In this document: positions 35,572 to 43,842 of the stretch, in pieces | How the letters are laid out: every line of letters starts with the position of its first letter | Position numbering within the stretch: position 1 is the first letter of the stretch | Source: Anaerolineae bacterium | GTDB lineage: Bacteria > Chloroflexota > Anaerolineae > B4-G1 > SLSP01 | Assembly: GCA_026645815.1 (NCBI GenBank) | Contig: JAPKMR010000010.1 | Span: 1-64,000 of the forward strand | DNA: 64,000 bases | Direction: 5' to 3' | Notes under the pieces: generated by a model | Database searches by the model: none | What the model was told of the DNA's origin: nothing | Seen by the model: the letters and a program-made list of their open reading frames with translations, nothing else | Translations under genes and position numbers: made by a program

Positions 35572-36723
35572 TCAAGGATTCAGCAAGCTTACCGGATACA
35601 CAATATCCATGACGGTAATCGCAATGAAAATCAGCAGCAAAAACCCTAAGGCGACCTGAGCAATACGCGCCTGCAATTCTGGTGATAGCCCCCGCCGCGT
35701 GACCAGCTCCCAGATGGTGAACAACATATGCCCGCCATCGAGAGCAGGAATAGGCAGCAGGTTGAAGATGCCCAGGCTCAGGCTCACATTCATCAATAAA
35801 CCAAGAATCGGAATCAAGGATCCGCTTTCAGTACTCAACTGAATCATCTCATAACTGAGGCGGCTGATATTGATAATGCCGATGGGACGTGCAGTTGCCA
35901 GGGGTAAAACACCACTGATGAGGTCCACGGGCATACGCGCGATTTGTTTGAATACATCAAAGAAAGCGCGGGTCCCAAGAGCGACAGATTGGGTGAAAGG
36001 AACTTTCCGGACATCGGAGGGCGCAAGTTCCTCATACAAGCCAATGCCTATCGCGCCTTCGCCCTGTGGCGGATTGGTGCGCGGGGTCAAACGCAATTCC
36101 ACATCCAGATTATCACGGCGCACAACGAGTGGAATTTCGACGCCCAGGTGAGTCGCAGTAAAATCAATCACCGTCTGCGCCCCCAGTACCGGTTGGCCAT
36201 CAATGGAGACAATCACATCTTCAGGTTGAATACCAGCAATCTCTGCAGGCGAATTGGGGGCAATGGCACTGATGACGACCTGCCGGGCGGGAATGTAGAT
36301 AGCAATTGCCAGCAACCATGCCAGGACAATATTCGTCAACGGGCCACTGAAAAAAATGGGCAACCGGCGTAACGGAGATTGTGCAAAAAGACTGTGTCGC
36401 TGCGCCTCCGCCTCGAACGCCAGCTGCTCAGGTGTTTTCGCCTCAATAACACCGGAATCCGCCTCAGCCAACGCAGGCTCGCCCTCCATCAATGCAAAAC
36501 CGCCAAGAGGCAACCAGTTCAGGGTGAACTCAGTCTCCTGCCACTTAAACAGCTTTTTGATTCGCGGCGGGAAACCAATACCAAATTCACGCACCCATAC
36601 TCCCAGAGCTTTGGCGGTGAACATGTGGCCCAATTCATGGGCGATAATCAACGGAATAAGAGCGACCAGGAATCCCACAACCATACCGGCGCCCTGTGTT
36701 AGAAATTCGATCACTGCAGACAT
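35572..36723 (-). CDS. rseP: Site-2 intramembrane zinc protease (RseP/M50)
   Basis: 383 aa; AAGGAG lies 5 bases before ATG 36723. The first helix holds the zinc motif H29-E-x2-H33 (AHELGHMF). A single PDZ domain (about 165-245) follows, then the third-ligand motif NLLPIPALDGGH near 325. Several membrane helices are visible. The family cleaves transmembrane anti-sigma factors or leftover signal peptides. RseP is the nearest well-known relative; the substrate here is unknown. It heads the minus-strand operon rseP, HEAT-repeat, MA protease. Confidence 0.9.
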   Translation of the reverse strand: MSAVIEFLTQGAGMVVGFLVALIPLIIAHELGHMFTAKALGVWVREFGIGFPPRIKKLFKWQETEFTLNWLPLGGFALMEGEPALAEADSGVIEAKTPEQLAFEAEAQRHSLFAQSPLRRLPIFFSGPLTNIVLAWLLAIAIYIPARQVVISAIAPNSPAEIAGIQPEDVIVSIDGQPVLGAQTVIDFTATHLGVEIPLVVRRDNLDVELRLTPRTNPPQGEGAIGIGLYEELAPSDVRKVPFTQSVALGTRAFFDVFKQIARMPVDLISGVLPLATARPIGIINISRLSYEMIQLSTESGSLIPILGLLMNVSLSLGIFNLLPIPALDGGHMLFTIWELVTRRGLSPELQARIAQVALGFLLLIFIAITVMDIVYPVSLLNP

Positions 36724-36875
36724 CAGAAACTCCTTGCACTATATGTAACAGCGAACAGAGTCGCTCGGTGCAGAGTGCTGCACAAACGTCCCCGCTCAGT
36801 GTCCATATTTTATGTTCACAACGTATAGAGAGCAGCAAAGTTCAGACCTTGTGCATCTCCGTTTCAAGCCAATTC

Positions 36876-36904
36876 ATTATACTTGAGTACAGGCTACATG
36901 TCCA
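36876..36904 (-). promoter_or_regulatory. Predicted promoter of the rseP operon
   Basis: Minus strand: -35 TGGACA (36899-36904), 17-bp spacer, -10 TATAAT (36876-36881). It gives a leader of about 145 bases. Confidence 0.65.
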
Positions 36905-36912
36905 GAAAAAAC

Positions 36913-37095
36913 GGGTATAGGACAAATTATTGGGAAGTTCAGAACTCGGATTGGTGAGAGAATGCGTTTAGACACTTTGACGCGCCAAAGAGACGCAGAG
37001 GGTGGTTTTTTGTGATTTTCGTGAACGGGGCTGCGCCCCGTTCACGAAAATCACGCTTGCAGAAAGAAGCGCCGAGTACGGCGCCACGTCCATAA
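36913..37095. mobile_element. MITE-like element, family C copy 1 (right end lost)
   Basis: The left terminal repeat GGGTATAGGACAAATTATTG (36913-36932) and about 170 following bases match 57819-57985. The central 19-bp hairpin (37012-37030 with 37036-37054, loop CTGCG) is identical in its core. The right terminal repeat found in the other copy is absent here. Non-coding. Confidence 0.7.
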
Positions 37096-37107
37096 TATTT
37101 ATCTTAG

Positions 37108-37135
37108 TTGCCGTCTCAGCAGCCTGCACTATACT
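37108..37135 (+). promoter_or_regulatory. Predicted promoter of the GH99-like gene
   Basis: -35 TTGCCG (37108-37113), 16-bp spacer, -10 TATACT (37130-37135). Confidence 0.5.
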
Positions 37136-37214
37136 TGAAGAAAGGGACCAGCCCTTCGCGCTATTTCAAGGACCTGACAGGTGAAATTTTGAGAGACCGG
37201 CATAAGAGGTAAGC

Positions 37215-38621
37215 ATGCAGATCCAGAGAACGACCGTGAGGCTTCTGATCGTCATCGCACTGTTACTTACCCCACTACTAACATTGCAGTCTTCCACCGG
37301 CGTGCAGGCGCAAGCAGAACGTCCTGTATTAGCTTTTTATTATGCCTGGTTCGATGCCAATACCTGGACCATGCCCTTGCCAGATCAGCCTCGCGCACCC
37401 TATATCTCTGCAGATCCCACCGCAATCGAGAACCACGTCTTGATGGCACAACAAGCCGGTATTGATGCGCTAGTTCTGGATTGGTATGGACCGCAAGTTG
37501 AAAACAACCAAACAGAAACGAATTTCCGCATTCTGCTAGATAAGGTCGCCATTCATGGACTCAAAGCGAGCCTCACAGTAGATATTGCCGGTCCCTTCAT
37601 CAACAATCTAGATGAACTCACCAATGCCCTCCTGGTCGTGCGCGATCAACATGCACCCCATGGCGCTTTCCTGCGTATCGAAGGGAAGCCCGTGGTCTTC
37701 TTCTGGCGCCAGAATCTGTATTCAATGGATACATGGAAGCAGCTACGCCAGCAAATTGACCCAGAGCACAATATGCTGTGGATTGCTGAAGGCATCCATC
37801 CTGAAGCGCTGGAAGTCTTCGACGGTTTGTATCTTTACAGTGTGGCCTGGTCGAATGATCCGGCAGCTGTTTTGACACGCTGGGGCAACGAGGTGCGCCG
37901 GTGGGCGCAGAATCTCAACGCACGGCGTTACTGGGTCGCCACGGTGATGCCGGGTTACAACGATCTGGCAACAGGGCGGGCGGATGCCTTTATCCAAGAG
38001 CGGGCTGAAGGTGCATATTATCGCGCCACCTGGGCAGGCGCCATCCAAAGCAATGCCGATTGGGTAGTCATCACTAGCTTCAATGAATGGCTAGAAGGTA
38101 CTGCTATCGAACCCTCGCAGAATTACGGTGATAGCTATATTCACCTGACGCGAGACCTGGCACAGCAATACCGTCAAATGCAACCAGCACCGCCTCCGCC
38201 CACTGCTACTCCCATTGAACCCACCGCTACGCCAGAGGCAACGCCGGAACCCACCGCCACACTGGAACCGCTACCGACTGAGACACCCGAACCTACTCCC
38301 ACAGTGATGATCACTCCCACCGCCACCCTGCCGCCAACCGCAACTCCCATTCGACTTCCGACCCCCACTCCCCGCCCCCCAGGAGCGACTATCGCTGCGC
38401 CACAGTTTACGGCTACCGCCAACACCCAAGAAGCAGCTGCTGAAATGTTGTTGGAAACGCCCTCAGCGGGAATTCCACAGCGACACACAGTTGAGGGCGC
38501 TGCTGCATCCAAGCGGGTATCCCCAATAATTCTCGTGATGCTCATCGTAGCAGCAGGGTTAATTGCGGTACCACTCTACCGGTGGTGGCGCACTCGGAAA
38601 ATGGTTGACACTACAGAATAA
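37215..38621 (+). CDS. Secreted, anchored GH99-like glycosidase/glycan-binding protein
   Basis: 468 aa; AGAGGT five bases before ATG. A signal peptide (cut near VQAQA, residue 33) precedes a TIM-barrel-like domain (about 35-325). This has segments typical of GH99-like proteins: LAFYYAWFD at the start, DALVLDWYGP in the middle and TSFNEWLEGTAIEPSQNYG at the end. A Pro/Thr/Glu linker of about 75 residues and a C-terminal membrane helix with basic tail follow. It should act on glycans at the cell surface. Founding GH99 members are endo-alpha-mannosidases, but activity here is unproven. Confidence 0.75.
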   Translation: MQIQRTTVRLLIVIALLLTPLLTLQSSTGVQAQAERPVLAFYYAWFDANTWTMPLPDQPRAPYISADPTAIENHVLMAQQAGIDALVLDWYGPQVENNQTETNFRILLDKVAIHGLKASLTVDIAGPFINNLDELTNALLVVRDQHAPHGAFLRIEGKPVVFFWRQNLYSMDTWKQLRQQIDPEHNMLWIAEGIHPEALEVFDGLYLYSVAWSNDPAAVLTRWGNEVRRWAQNLNARRYWVATVMPGYNDLATGRADAFIQERAEGAYYRATWAGAIQSNADWVVITSFNEWLEGTAIEPSQNYGDSYIHLTRDLAQQYRQMQPAPPPPTATPIEPTATPEATPEPTATLEPLPTETPEPTPTVMITPTATLPPTATPIRLPTPTPRPPGATIAAPQFTATANTQEAAAEMLLETPSAGIPQRHTVEGAAASKRVSPIILVMLIVAAGLIAVPLYRWWRTRKMVDTTE

Positions 38622-38646
38622 CAACCGGCAACACAACCCCCAAATA

Positions 38647-38676
38647 CAAGGACCGGGATTTTGATCCCGGTCCTTG
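38647..38676. terminator. Bidirectional intrinsic terminator
   Basis: A 13-bp perfect stem (38647-38659 with 38664-38676, loop TTTG) lies between the convergent GH99-like and FIST genes. Confidence 0.8.
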
Positions 38677-38701
38677 TTCTGAAATGTTCCAGCGTTAGCC
38701 G

Positions 38702-39823
38702 TTATGCATTCAAGATTCCCACCACCGTGGTCTTGTTGTAGAACTCCAGATAGTTCTTGCCACTGCCGGCAATTTCTCCAATCGTGAGGACACCAAACTG
38801 CGGCAATCCAGGAATACGGACCGCCTCCAACTCGTGCGGCAAGCTATCCCCCAGGCACAAAGACCGTGAAATGCACTCAATGAGCAGAGTTGCTCCTGCA
38901 GTGCGTTCCCCGGTGAAGCCCTCGTTCGCGGTTGCAGCTGCTTTAGTTGCCGCGCGAATCATCGAATGCGGGGTTCCGGTCACAATATCCACCAGCGAGT
39001 TGACAGGCATATCCCCTACGCAAAGCAAGGAGCCATCAGGATTCCGGTTAACCGGGTCACGCACGACGCCTTCTGCGCCCACCCGTCCGAGTACAAAGGG
39101 GTAGAATTTGGAGAGGTCATAAAACGGCATCTCGTCGAAGGACTTCCCGGCATGCGCCTCGACAATTTCCTTGTACACTTCGAAGGCAGGTCGCCAATTC
39201 AAGGTTTGAACCACATGACCACTCGCTTCTGTGATCAAGAAAGGACCTGCCAACGAACGCCAACCATGGGAAACGCCAACACTGCCTGCCATCTCAGTCA
39301 CTGCCAGCACAGCATACGCCTGAAGCAATCCCTGATTGGATATCAGGTAAGGGCGTGGGACAAAATCCAGTGCACCAGCGCCACCGCCGATATACGTGCA
39401 ATCAGAACCACAATGCTCAAACAGCGCGGCGAGGAAAGTTTCGATGGCGCTCGAAGTACAATTCACATACGCAAAAACCGTCTTGCCAGCACAGGCGCCG
39501 GAGATGCTCTCGGCTAACGCCGCCTTGAAGTCAGTTTCTGGGTTATCCAGACCCGCTATCGTCCGGATGACCGGCTCAACAGGCATGCCGACAACGATGG
39601 TGCCCACATCATGCGCCTGCCCCTCGAAGATGACACCAGCAAACATGCCGCCAAACACAGGCAAAGTCAGGCTCTTCAGCAGGTCATCTAATTCGGCCAT
39701 CTCCCATGGATTATTGACCGAAGCCAGAATTTGCAGACCTCGTACCTCAGGTTCTCCCATAACCCGTTCGAGCATTGCCTTCAAACCATCAATCGTACCA
39801 GTACGATCCAAATCAACAATCAT
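38702..39823 (-). CDS. FIST-domain sensory protein
   Basis: 373 aa, the usual length for stand-alone FIST_N plus FIST_C. The N-terminal half has GLQILASVNNPWE and FGGMFAGVIFEG; the C-terminal half has GHVVQTLNWRPAFEVYKEIVE and FGVLTIGEIAGSGKNYLEFYNKT. FIST modules bind small ligands, proposed to be amino acids, and feed signalling systems. AGGAGG precedes the ATG. No kinase or cyclase is adjacent, so the output is unknown. Confidence 0.85.
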   Translation of the reverse strand: MIVDLDRTGTIDGLKAMLERVMGEPEVRGLQILASVNNPWEMAELDDLLKSLTLPVFGGMFAGVIFEGQAHDVGTIVVGMPVEPVIRTIAGLDNPETDFKAALAESISGACAGKTVFAYVNCTSSAIETFLAALFEHCGSDCTYIGGGAGALDFVPRPYLISNQGLLQAYAVLAVTEMAGSVGVSHGWRSLAGPFLITEASGHVVQTLNWRPAFEVYKEIVEAHAGKSFDEMPFYDLSKFYPFVLGRVGAEGVVRDPVNRNPDGSLLCVGDMPVNSLVDIVTGTPHSMIRAATKAAATANEGFTGERTAGATLLIECISRSLCLGDSLPHELEAVRIPGLPQFGVLTIGEIAGSGKNYLEFYNKTTVVGILNA

Positions 39824-39939
39824 GACTACCTCCTATTGGTTACTGATGGAGCAAATACTCTGTCACAGATTTCACGTTTCAAAGGTTGATCTTATTCTAT
39901 ATGAGTTTTGAATAGAAAGCAAATACTGGGTGCATTGGA

Positions 39940-40065
39940 GGTGCGTTTCAAAACGGGGGTGAAAATCTCAGGCGCCCCTACAAGGCGTAGGAGAAATTTG
40001 ATTTTTGGCGGCGAGGCAAAGCCCCGCCGCCAAAAATCGATCAAAGAAAGGCATTTATATGATCA
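39940..40065. mobile_element. MITE-like element, family B copy 4
   Basis: Left end GGTGCGTTTCAAAACGGGGG. The central hairpin (40000-40017 with 40021-40038, loop AAA, one mismatch) nearly matches the one at 1-37. After GAAAGGCATTTATATGAT the similarity ends, so the right terminal repeat is missing. The following 200 bp before the permease gene show only an isolated TATAAT (40139-40144) without a matching -35. Confidence 0.65.
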
Positions 40066-40272
40066 TTGTGTGCAAAACCGGGGCGATGGAGGACGAAAGT
40101 GACTACCAAGTGCATCTCACCAAAACAGTAATCCAGGTTATAATAAAAACTAGCGAAGGGTTCCGTTTCGCAAAAGGCCCGATCATCCACACAACAAACA
40201 CACCTTCCTCAATCCATCTAAAAATGCAGATACTGAGTTGAATAACACCCGAATTCATAAGGAGATTCTGTG

Positions 40273-41025
40273 ATGGAAACTATCTTGCTCTATGCCCTGG
40301 TTGGATTTGTGGCACAGCTGATAGACGGAGCCTTGGGAATGGCTTATGGAGTCAGTTCGAATTCCTTTCTCCTCAGTGTGGGTGTACCACCTGCCATGGC
40401 AAGCGCGAGCGTTCATATTGCCGAGATGTTCACCACAGGGGTTTCGGGTCTGTTGCATTTCCGGTTGGGCAATGTGGATCCAGAGGTCCTCAAACGCCTG
40501 ATCATTCCGGGCGTACTAGGAGGTGCATTAGGCGCTTATGTACTGACCACAATTCCAGGGGATATCATCAAGCCCCTGGTTTCGATATACCTTTTGATCA
40601 TGGGCATCCGCATCCTGCTCAAGGTCTGGAAAAAACTGGAAATTCATGATCGCGAACCCTCCCAATGGTTCATCCCCTTAGGACTTGTGGGGGGATTCAT
40701 GGATGCTATTGGAGGTGGGGGTTGGGGACCCATTGTGACCACGACACTGGTTGCAAGTGGGCGGTTGCCACACAAGATGATTGGCTCAGTCAACGCCTCC
40801 GAATTCTTTGTCACCGTTGCAGAATCTGTGGCTTTCATCCTGACGCTAGGCACAACACTCGGGGAATATTGGCAAATCGTCGTGGGTCTGCTATCCGGGG
40901 GCATTCTTGCCGCACCGCTAGCGGCCTATGTGTGTCGCAAGCTGCCCTGCCAATTGCTCATGACAATGGTGGGCATCCTGATCATTCTGTTGAGCTTGAG
41001 AACGCTCTATCTCACATGGTTCTAA
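40273..41025 (+). CDS. TauE/SafE family membrane permease
   Basis: 250 aa from ATG 40273, 8 bases after AAGGAG (GTG 40270 also possible). About eight membrane helices in two repeated halves; GFVAQLIDGALGMAYGV and GGFMDAIGGGGWGPIVTT are the duplicated family motifs. The family exports or imports sulfite, sulfoacetate or related organosulfur anions. No sulfur genes are nearby to narrow the substrate. Confidence 0.88.
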   Translation: METILLYALVGFVAQLIDGALGMAYGVSSNSFLLSVGVPPAMASASVHIAEMFTTGVSGLLHFRLGNVDPEVLKRLIIPGVLGGALGAYVLTTIPGDIIKPLVSIYLLIMGIRILLKVWKKLEIHDREPSQWFIPLGLVGGFMDAIGGGGWGPIVTTTLVASGRLPHKMIGSVNASEFFVTVAESVAFILTLGTTLGEYWQIVVGLLSGGILAAPLAAYVCRKLPCQLLMTMVGILIILLSLRTLYLTWF

Positions 41026-41035
41026 GGAGAGTGTC

Positions 41036-41070
41036 TTTCGGCGCCGCGCGACACAGCGCCGAAAAACGCT
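41036..41070 (+). terminator. Hairpin after the TauE/SafE gene
   Basis: A 9-bp stem (41036-41044 with 41056-41064) is followed by AAACGCTTTT. It is a plausible terminator with an unusually large loop. Confidence 0.45.
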
Positions 41071-41146
41071 TTTAGAATATATAGCCTGCTGCGGGAATCC
41101 AAGCGGTTACGCCAGTGAGACAGTTCTGGCGCGGACCAGGTTACCA

Positions 41147-42142
41147 TTACGAGACTTTCGATGCCCCCGGATGATCTTGGGGAACGGGGAGAATTTCATA
41201 GGGGGGCGTCATCAAGCGTTCGAGATATGACCGCGTCGCCTTGCGACGTTGCTGAATTCCCCGCCGTTTGCGCCACATGCGGGGCGATCCCCAGCATCCC
41301 GCTAACATGCCACGCAATGTGGCGCGCGCCTCTTTGCCGCGCCACGCTTTTAGTGCAGCCCAGACGATGTGCCACAAGCCACCCAACACGGCTTGCCAAT
41401 GAGCGCGCCACAGGTCAGCGGGGTAATTCTTTACCAATACCCATAAGCGATTACGTCCATCGTAGAAGGAAGCGGTGACTCCGCCACCGGAAGCCTTGAG
41501 CTTGTGGTAGACCACCGCCGTGGGAAGATATAGGCAACGCCATCCTGCCAGTTGCGCGCGCCACGCCAGGTCAACATCCTCCAGGGAAAAGAAGAAGTCA
41601 TCATCCAGCAAACCGATTTCATCCAGCATTTTCCGGCGATAGGCAGCACTTCCACCGCAGGCGCTAAAAACGCAGGCGGGATGATCATACTGCCCCACAT
41701 CCTGCTCCCACACGCCACGGTTGTGCGGCAATCCATCCGGCGTGATATAATCCCCCGCCGTATGGAAAGTGTTTCGCCGGTCAAAAAGCAGCATCTTGGA
41801 AGCAATCAAACCCACATCAGGGTAGACATCGAAAGCAGCAGCGATTTCTGCCAACCAACGAGAATCGGGTTCCGTGTCATTGTTCAACAGCACAGCAATT
41901 TCGCCCTGTGCAACCTCAAAGCCAGAGTTGCACGCACCTGTAAAACCACGATTACGGTCCAGGGGCAGCACTCGCACCTCTGGATAACGCGCGAGCACAG
42001 TGCGTGACTCGTCAGTCGAAGCGTTATCCACAACGATGGCCTCGAAATCCTGCAAAAGCTGCCCACGGAGACCATCCAGACAACCCGGGAGATGGTGCGC
42101 GCCATTCCAATTGGGGATGATTACAGAAATTCGAGGTGGCAT
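41147..42142 (-). CDS. Glycosyltransferase family 2 (GT-A), rhamnosyltransferase-like
   Basis: 331 aa. GT-A motifs: ISVIIPNWNGAHHLPGCL, VVDNASTDES, NRGFTGACNSG, LLNNDTEPD (the DxD-type metal site) and EDVDLAWRAQLAGW. A C-terminal amphipathic/hydrophobic segment suggests membrane association. It resembles RfbF/WsaF-like rhamnosyltransferases. The operon also encodes a dTDP-rhamnose reductase, which supports that donor. Its ATG directly abuts the TAG of the GNAT gene. Confidence 0.85.
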   Translation of the reverse strand: MPPRISVIIPNWNGAHHLPGCLDGLRGQLLQDFEAIVVDNASTDESRTVLARYPEVRVLPLDRNRGFTGACNSGFEVAQGEIAVLLNNDTEPDSRWLAEIAAAFDVYPDVGLIASKMLLFDRRNTFHTAGDYITPDGLPHNRGVWEQDVGQYDHPACVFSACGGSAAYRRKMLDEIGLLDDDFFFSLEDVDLAWRAQLAGWRCLYLPTAVVYHKLKASGGGVTASFYDGRNRLWVLVKNYPADLWRAHWQAVLGGLWHIVWAALKAWRGKEARATLRGMLAGCWGSPRMWRKRRGIQQRRKATRSYLERLMTPPYEILPVPQDHPGASKVS

Positions 42143-42946
42143 CTATACTTCATCCACTAAGAGCCAGACAGGATAAGGCGTGTAGCCGGAATAACCGAGT
42201 TTCTCCGCCAGGCGACATGAGGCTACATTTGCCGCATCCCAATGGGGGTCCAAACCATGTTCCAGGCAATGTAGGATGAAAGTTGCTCCCAGAACAGTAG
42301 CCAATCCCCGGCGCCAGTAATCCGGATGCGTGCTGATCTGAATTTCCACGCCGGAACGACTCACCGCATAGGTCGAAATGAGCGCCACGATTTCATTTTG
42401 CGCCAAGATACAGAATCCAAATCCACGCCTCATGAAATCTTCTGCGGAGCCAAAATGCCGAATGTGGTCTTCGAGGATGGGAACTTCTTGTGTATCAATG
42501 ATGCGTTGGGCCAGTGAGATATCTATAGGGGTGATGCAAAACCCTTCGGGGAGGCTGGATGCCTGACCACGCAACCGCTCGACGTCGAAAATTGCCCGAG
42601 GAAAGGTGTAACGCTCGATTTCTACCAGGTTTTTCCCCCAAGTTTCCCTGGCTAACTCAAGCCACAGGCTATTTGGAGCAAGAAACAATGCCTTGAAAAA
42701 GGGGAGTCGTGAAATCAGGTCCCTGGCTTCGGGGGAGTCAGCGTTACCGCCGATATAGAGAACATCGGCAAAAGTAAGGTAACCAGCAGACAGGTCAGTA
42801 TCATGTACGGCGCGAGCTTCTCCAATCAACCCCTCAAGCACACCATCAAGGATATAGGTATGCGAGGTTCCTGAAAAAAGCGGGGCAAGGGATGCCCGGT
42901 GCGCTGGCGGTACGGCATATCCCCAGGCGCTAAGCGAATGGCTCAT
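42143..42946 (-). CDS. GNAT family N-acetyltransferase
   Basis: 267 aa. The N-terminal half has no recognised motif. The C-terminal 130 residues form a GNAT fold with the acetyl-CoA loop HPDYWRRGLATVLGA and a terminal ANVASCRLAEKLGY. This matches the two-part GNAT proteins of the ZmaR-like group. Overlap ATGA with rfbD and direct abutment with the GT2 gene suggest it may modify a sugar or nucleotide-sugar, but the substrate is unknown. Confidence 0.75.
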   Translation of the reverse strand: MSHSLSAWGYAVPPAHRASLAPLFSGTSHTYILDGVLEGLIGEARAVHDTDLSAGYLTFADVLYIGGNADSPEARDLISRLPFFKALFLAPNSLWLELARETWGKNLVEIERYTFPRAIFDVERLRGQASSLPEGFCITPIDISLAQRIIDTQEVPILEDHIRHFGSAEDFMRRGFGFCILAQNEIVALISTYAVSRSGVEIQISTHPDYWRRGLATVLGATFILHCLEHGLDPHWDAANVASCRLAEKLGYSGYTPYPVWLLVDEV

Positions 42947-43788
42947 TGTGGAACTCCCACTGCACCAAGAAATTCCGCCAACGCTTCTTGCCAGGGGCGG
43001 AAAACGATGCCGAGCGCAGCTGCGGCAGTGTTAACCAGTGGGGCAAATGCCGGAGGGGTGCTGGCACGCTGAAATTGCGCCAGTGCGATAGGTTCAACCG
43101 GGATATGCTCCCGCCCGCTCAGGCGCAGAACCTCTCTGGCGAAATCGTAACGCGAGGCTATGCCGGCATTGACGCCATGATAAATGCCGTAAGCATGCGT
43201 CTGAATCAGAGACACGAGTGCGCTCGCCAAATCCGCCACAGAGGTAGGGTTGCCTATCTCATCGGCGACGACCTTCAAGCTGCCTCGCTCATCTGCCAGC
43301 TGCATGATGCGATGCGGAAAGTTACGCCCACCAGGCGCATACAACCAGGCGGTGCGCACGATGTAGAAACGCGAAAGCAAGTTCTGCACATACCACTCGC
43401 CTGCCAGTTTAGAGCGTCCGTAAGCGTTGATGGGGTTGCGCGTTGCCCACTCATGATAAGGTTCCGTGGCGCGTCCGTCGAAGACTTCATTGGTGCTGAC
43501 ATAGAGCATTTCCGCACCCAATGCAGCAGCAACGAGCGCAACATTCTGGGTTCCCATGCCGTTGACGCGGTAGGCGAGCTCGGGGTTGCGAGCGCAGCCA
43601 TCCACATCCGTCATCGCGGCAGGGTGGAGAATCAGCTCGGGCGAGAAATCACCGGCAAGGGCGCGCAACGACTCGCCATCAGTGATATCAGTTTCGGGCA
43701 AATCCACGCCCAGAACCTCATGTTCCGCCAGCAAAGGCAACAGGGTCCGACCTAACTGGCCCTTATGTCCGGTGAGCATAATACGCAT
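42943..43788 (-). CDS. rfbD: dTDP-4-dehydrorhamnose reductase
   Basis: 281 aa extended-SDR fold. NAD(P) loop TGHKGQLGRTL, STNEVFDG with the catalytic Thr/Ser region and YGRSKLAGE with Tyr-Lys. It carries out the last step of dTDP-L-rhamnose synthesis. rfbA, rfbB and rfbC are not in this window. First gene of a three-gene operon with GNAT and GT2. Confidence 0.88.
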   Translation of the reverse strand: MRIMLTGHKGQLGRTLLPLLAEHEVLGVDLPETDITDGESLRALAGDFSPELILHPAAMTDVDGCARNPELAYRVNGMGTQNVALVAAALGAEMLYVSTNEVFDGRATEPYHEWATRNPINAYGRSKLAGEWYVQNLLSRFYIVRTAWLYAPGGRNFPHRIMQLADERGSLKVVADEIGNPTSVADLASALVSLIQTHAYGIYHGVNAGIASRYDFAREVLRLSGREHIPVEPIALAQFQRASTPPAFAPLVNTAAAALGIVFRPWQEALAEFLGAVGVPQ

Positions 43789-43842
43789 GGCAATGTTACC
43801 TCAATCTAAAAGAGATATGTTTCTAGAGCACAGAATCTAACG

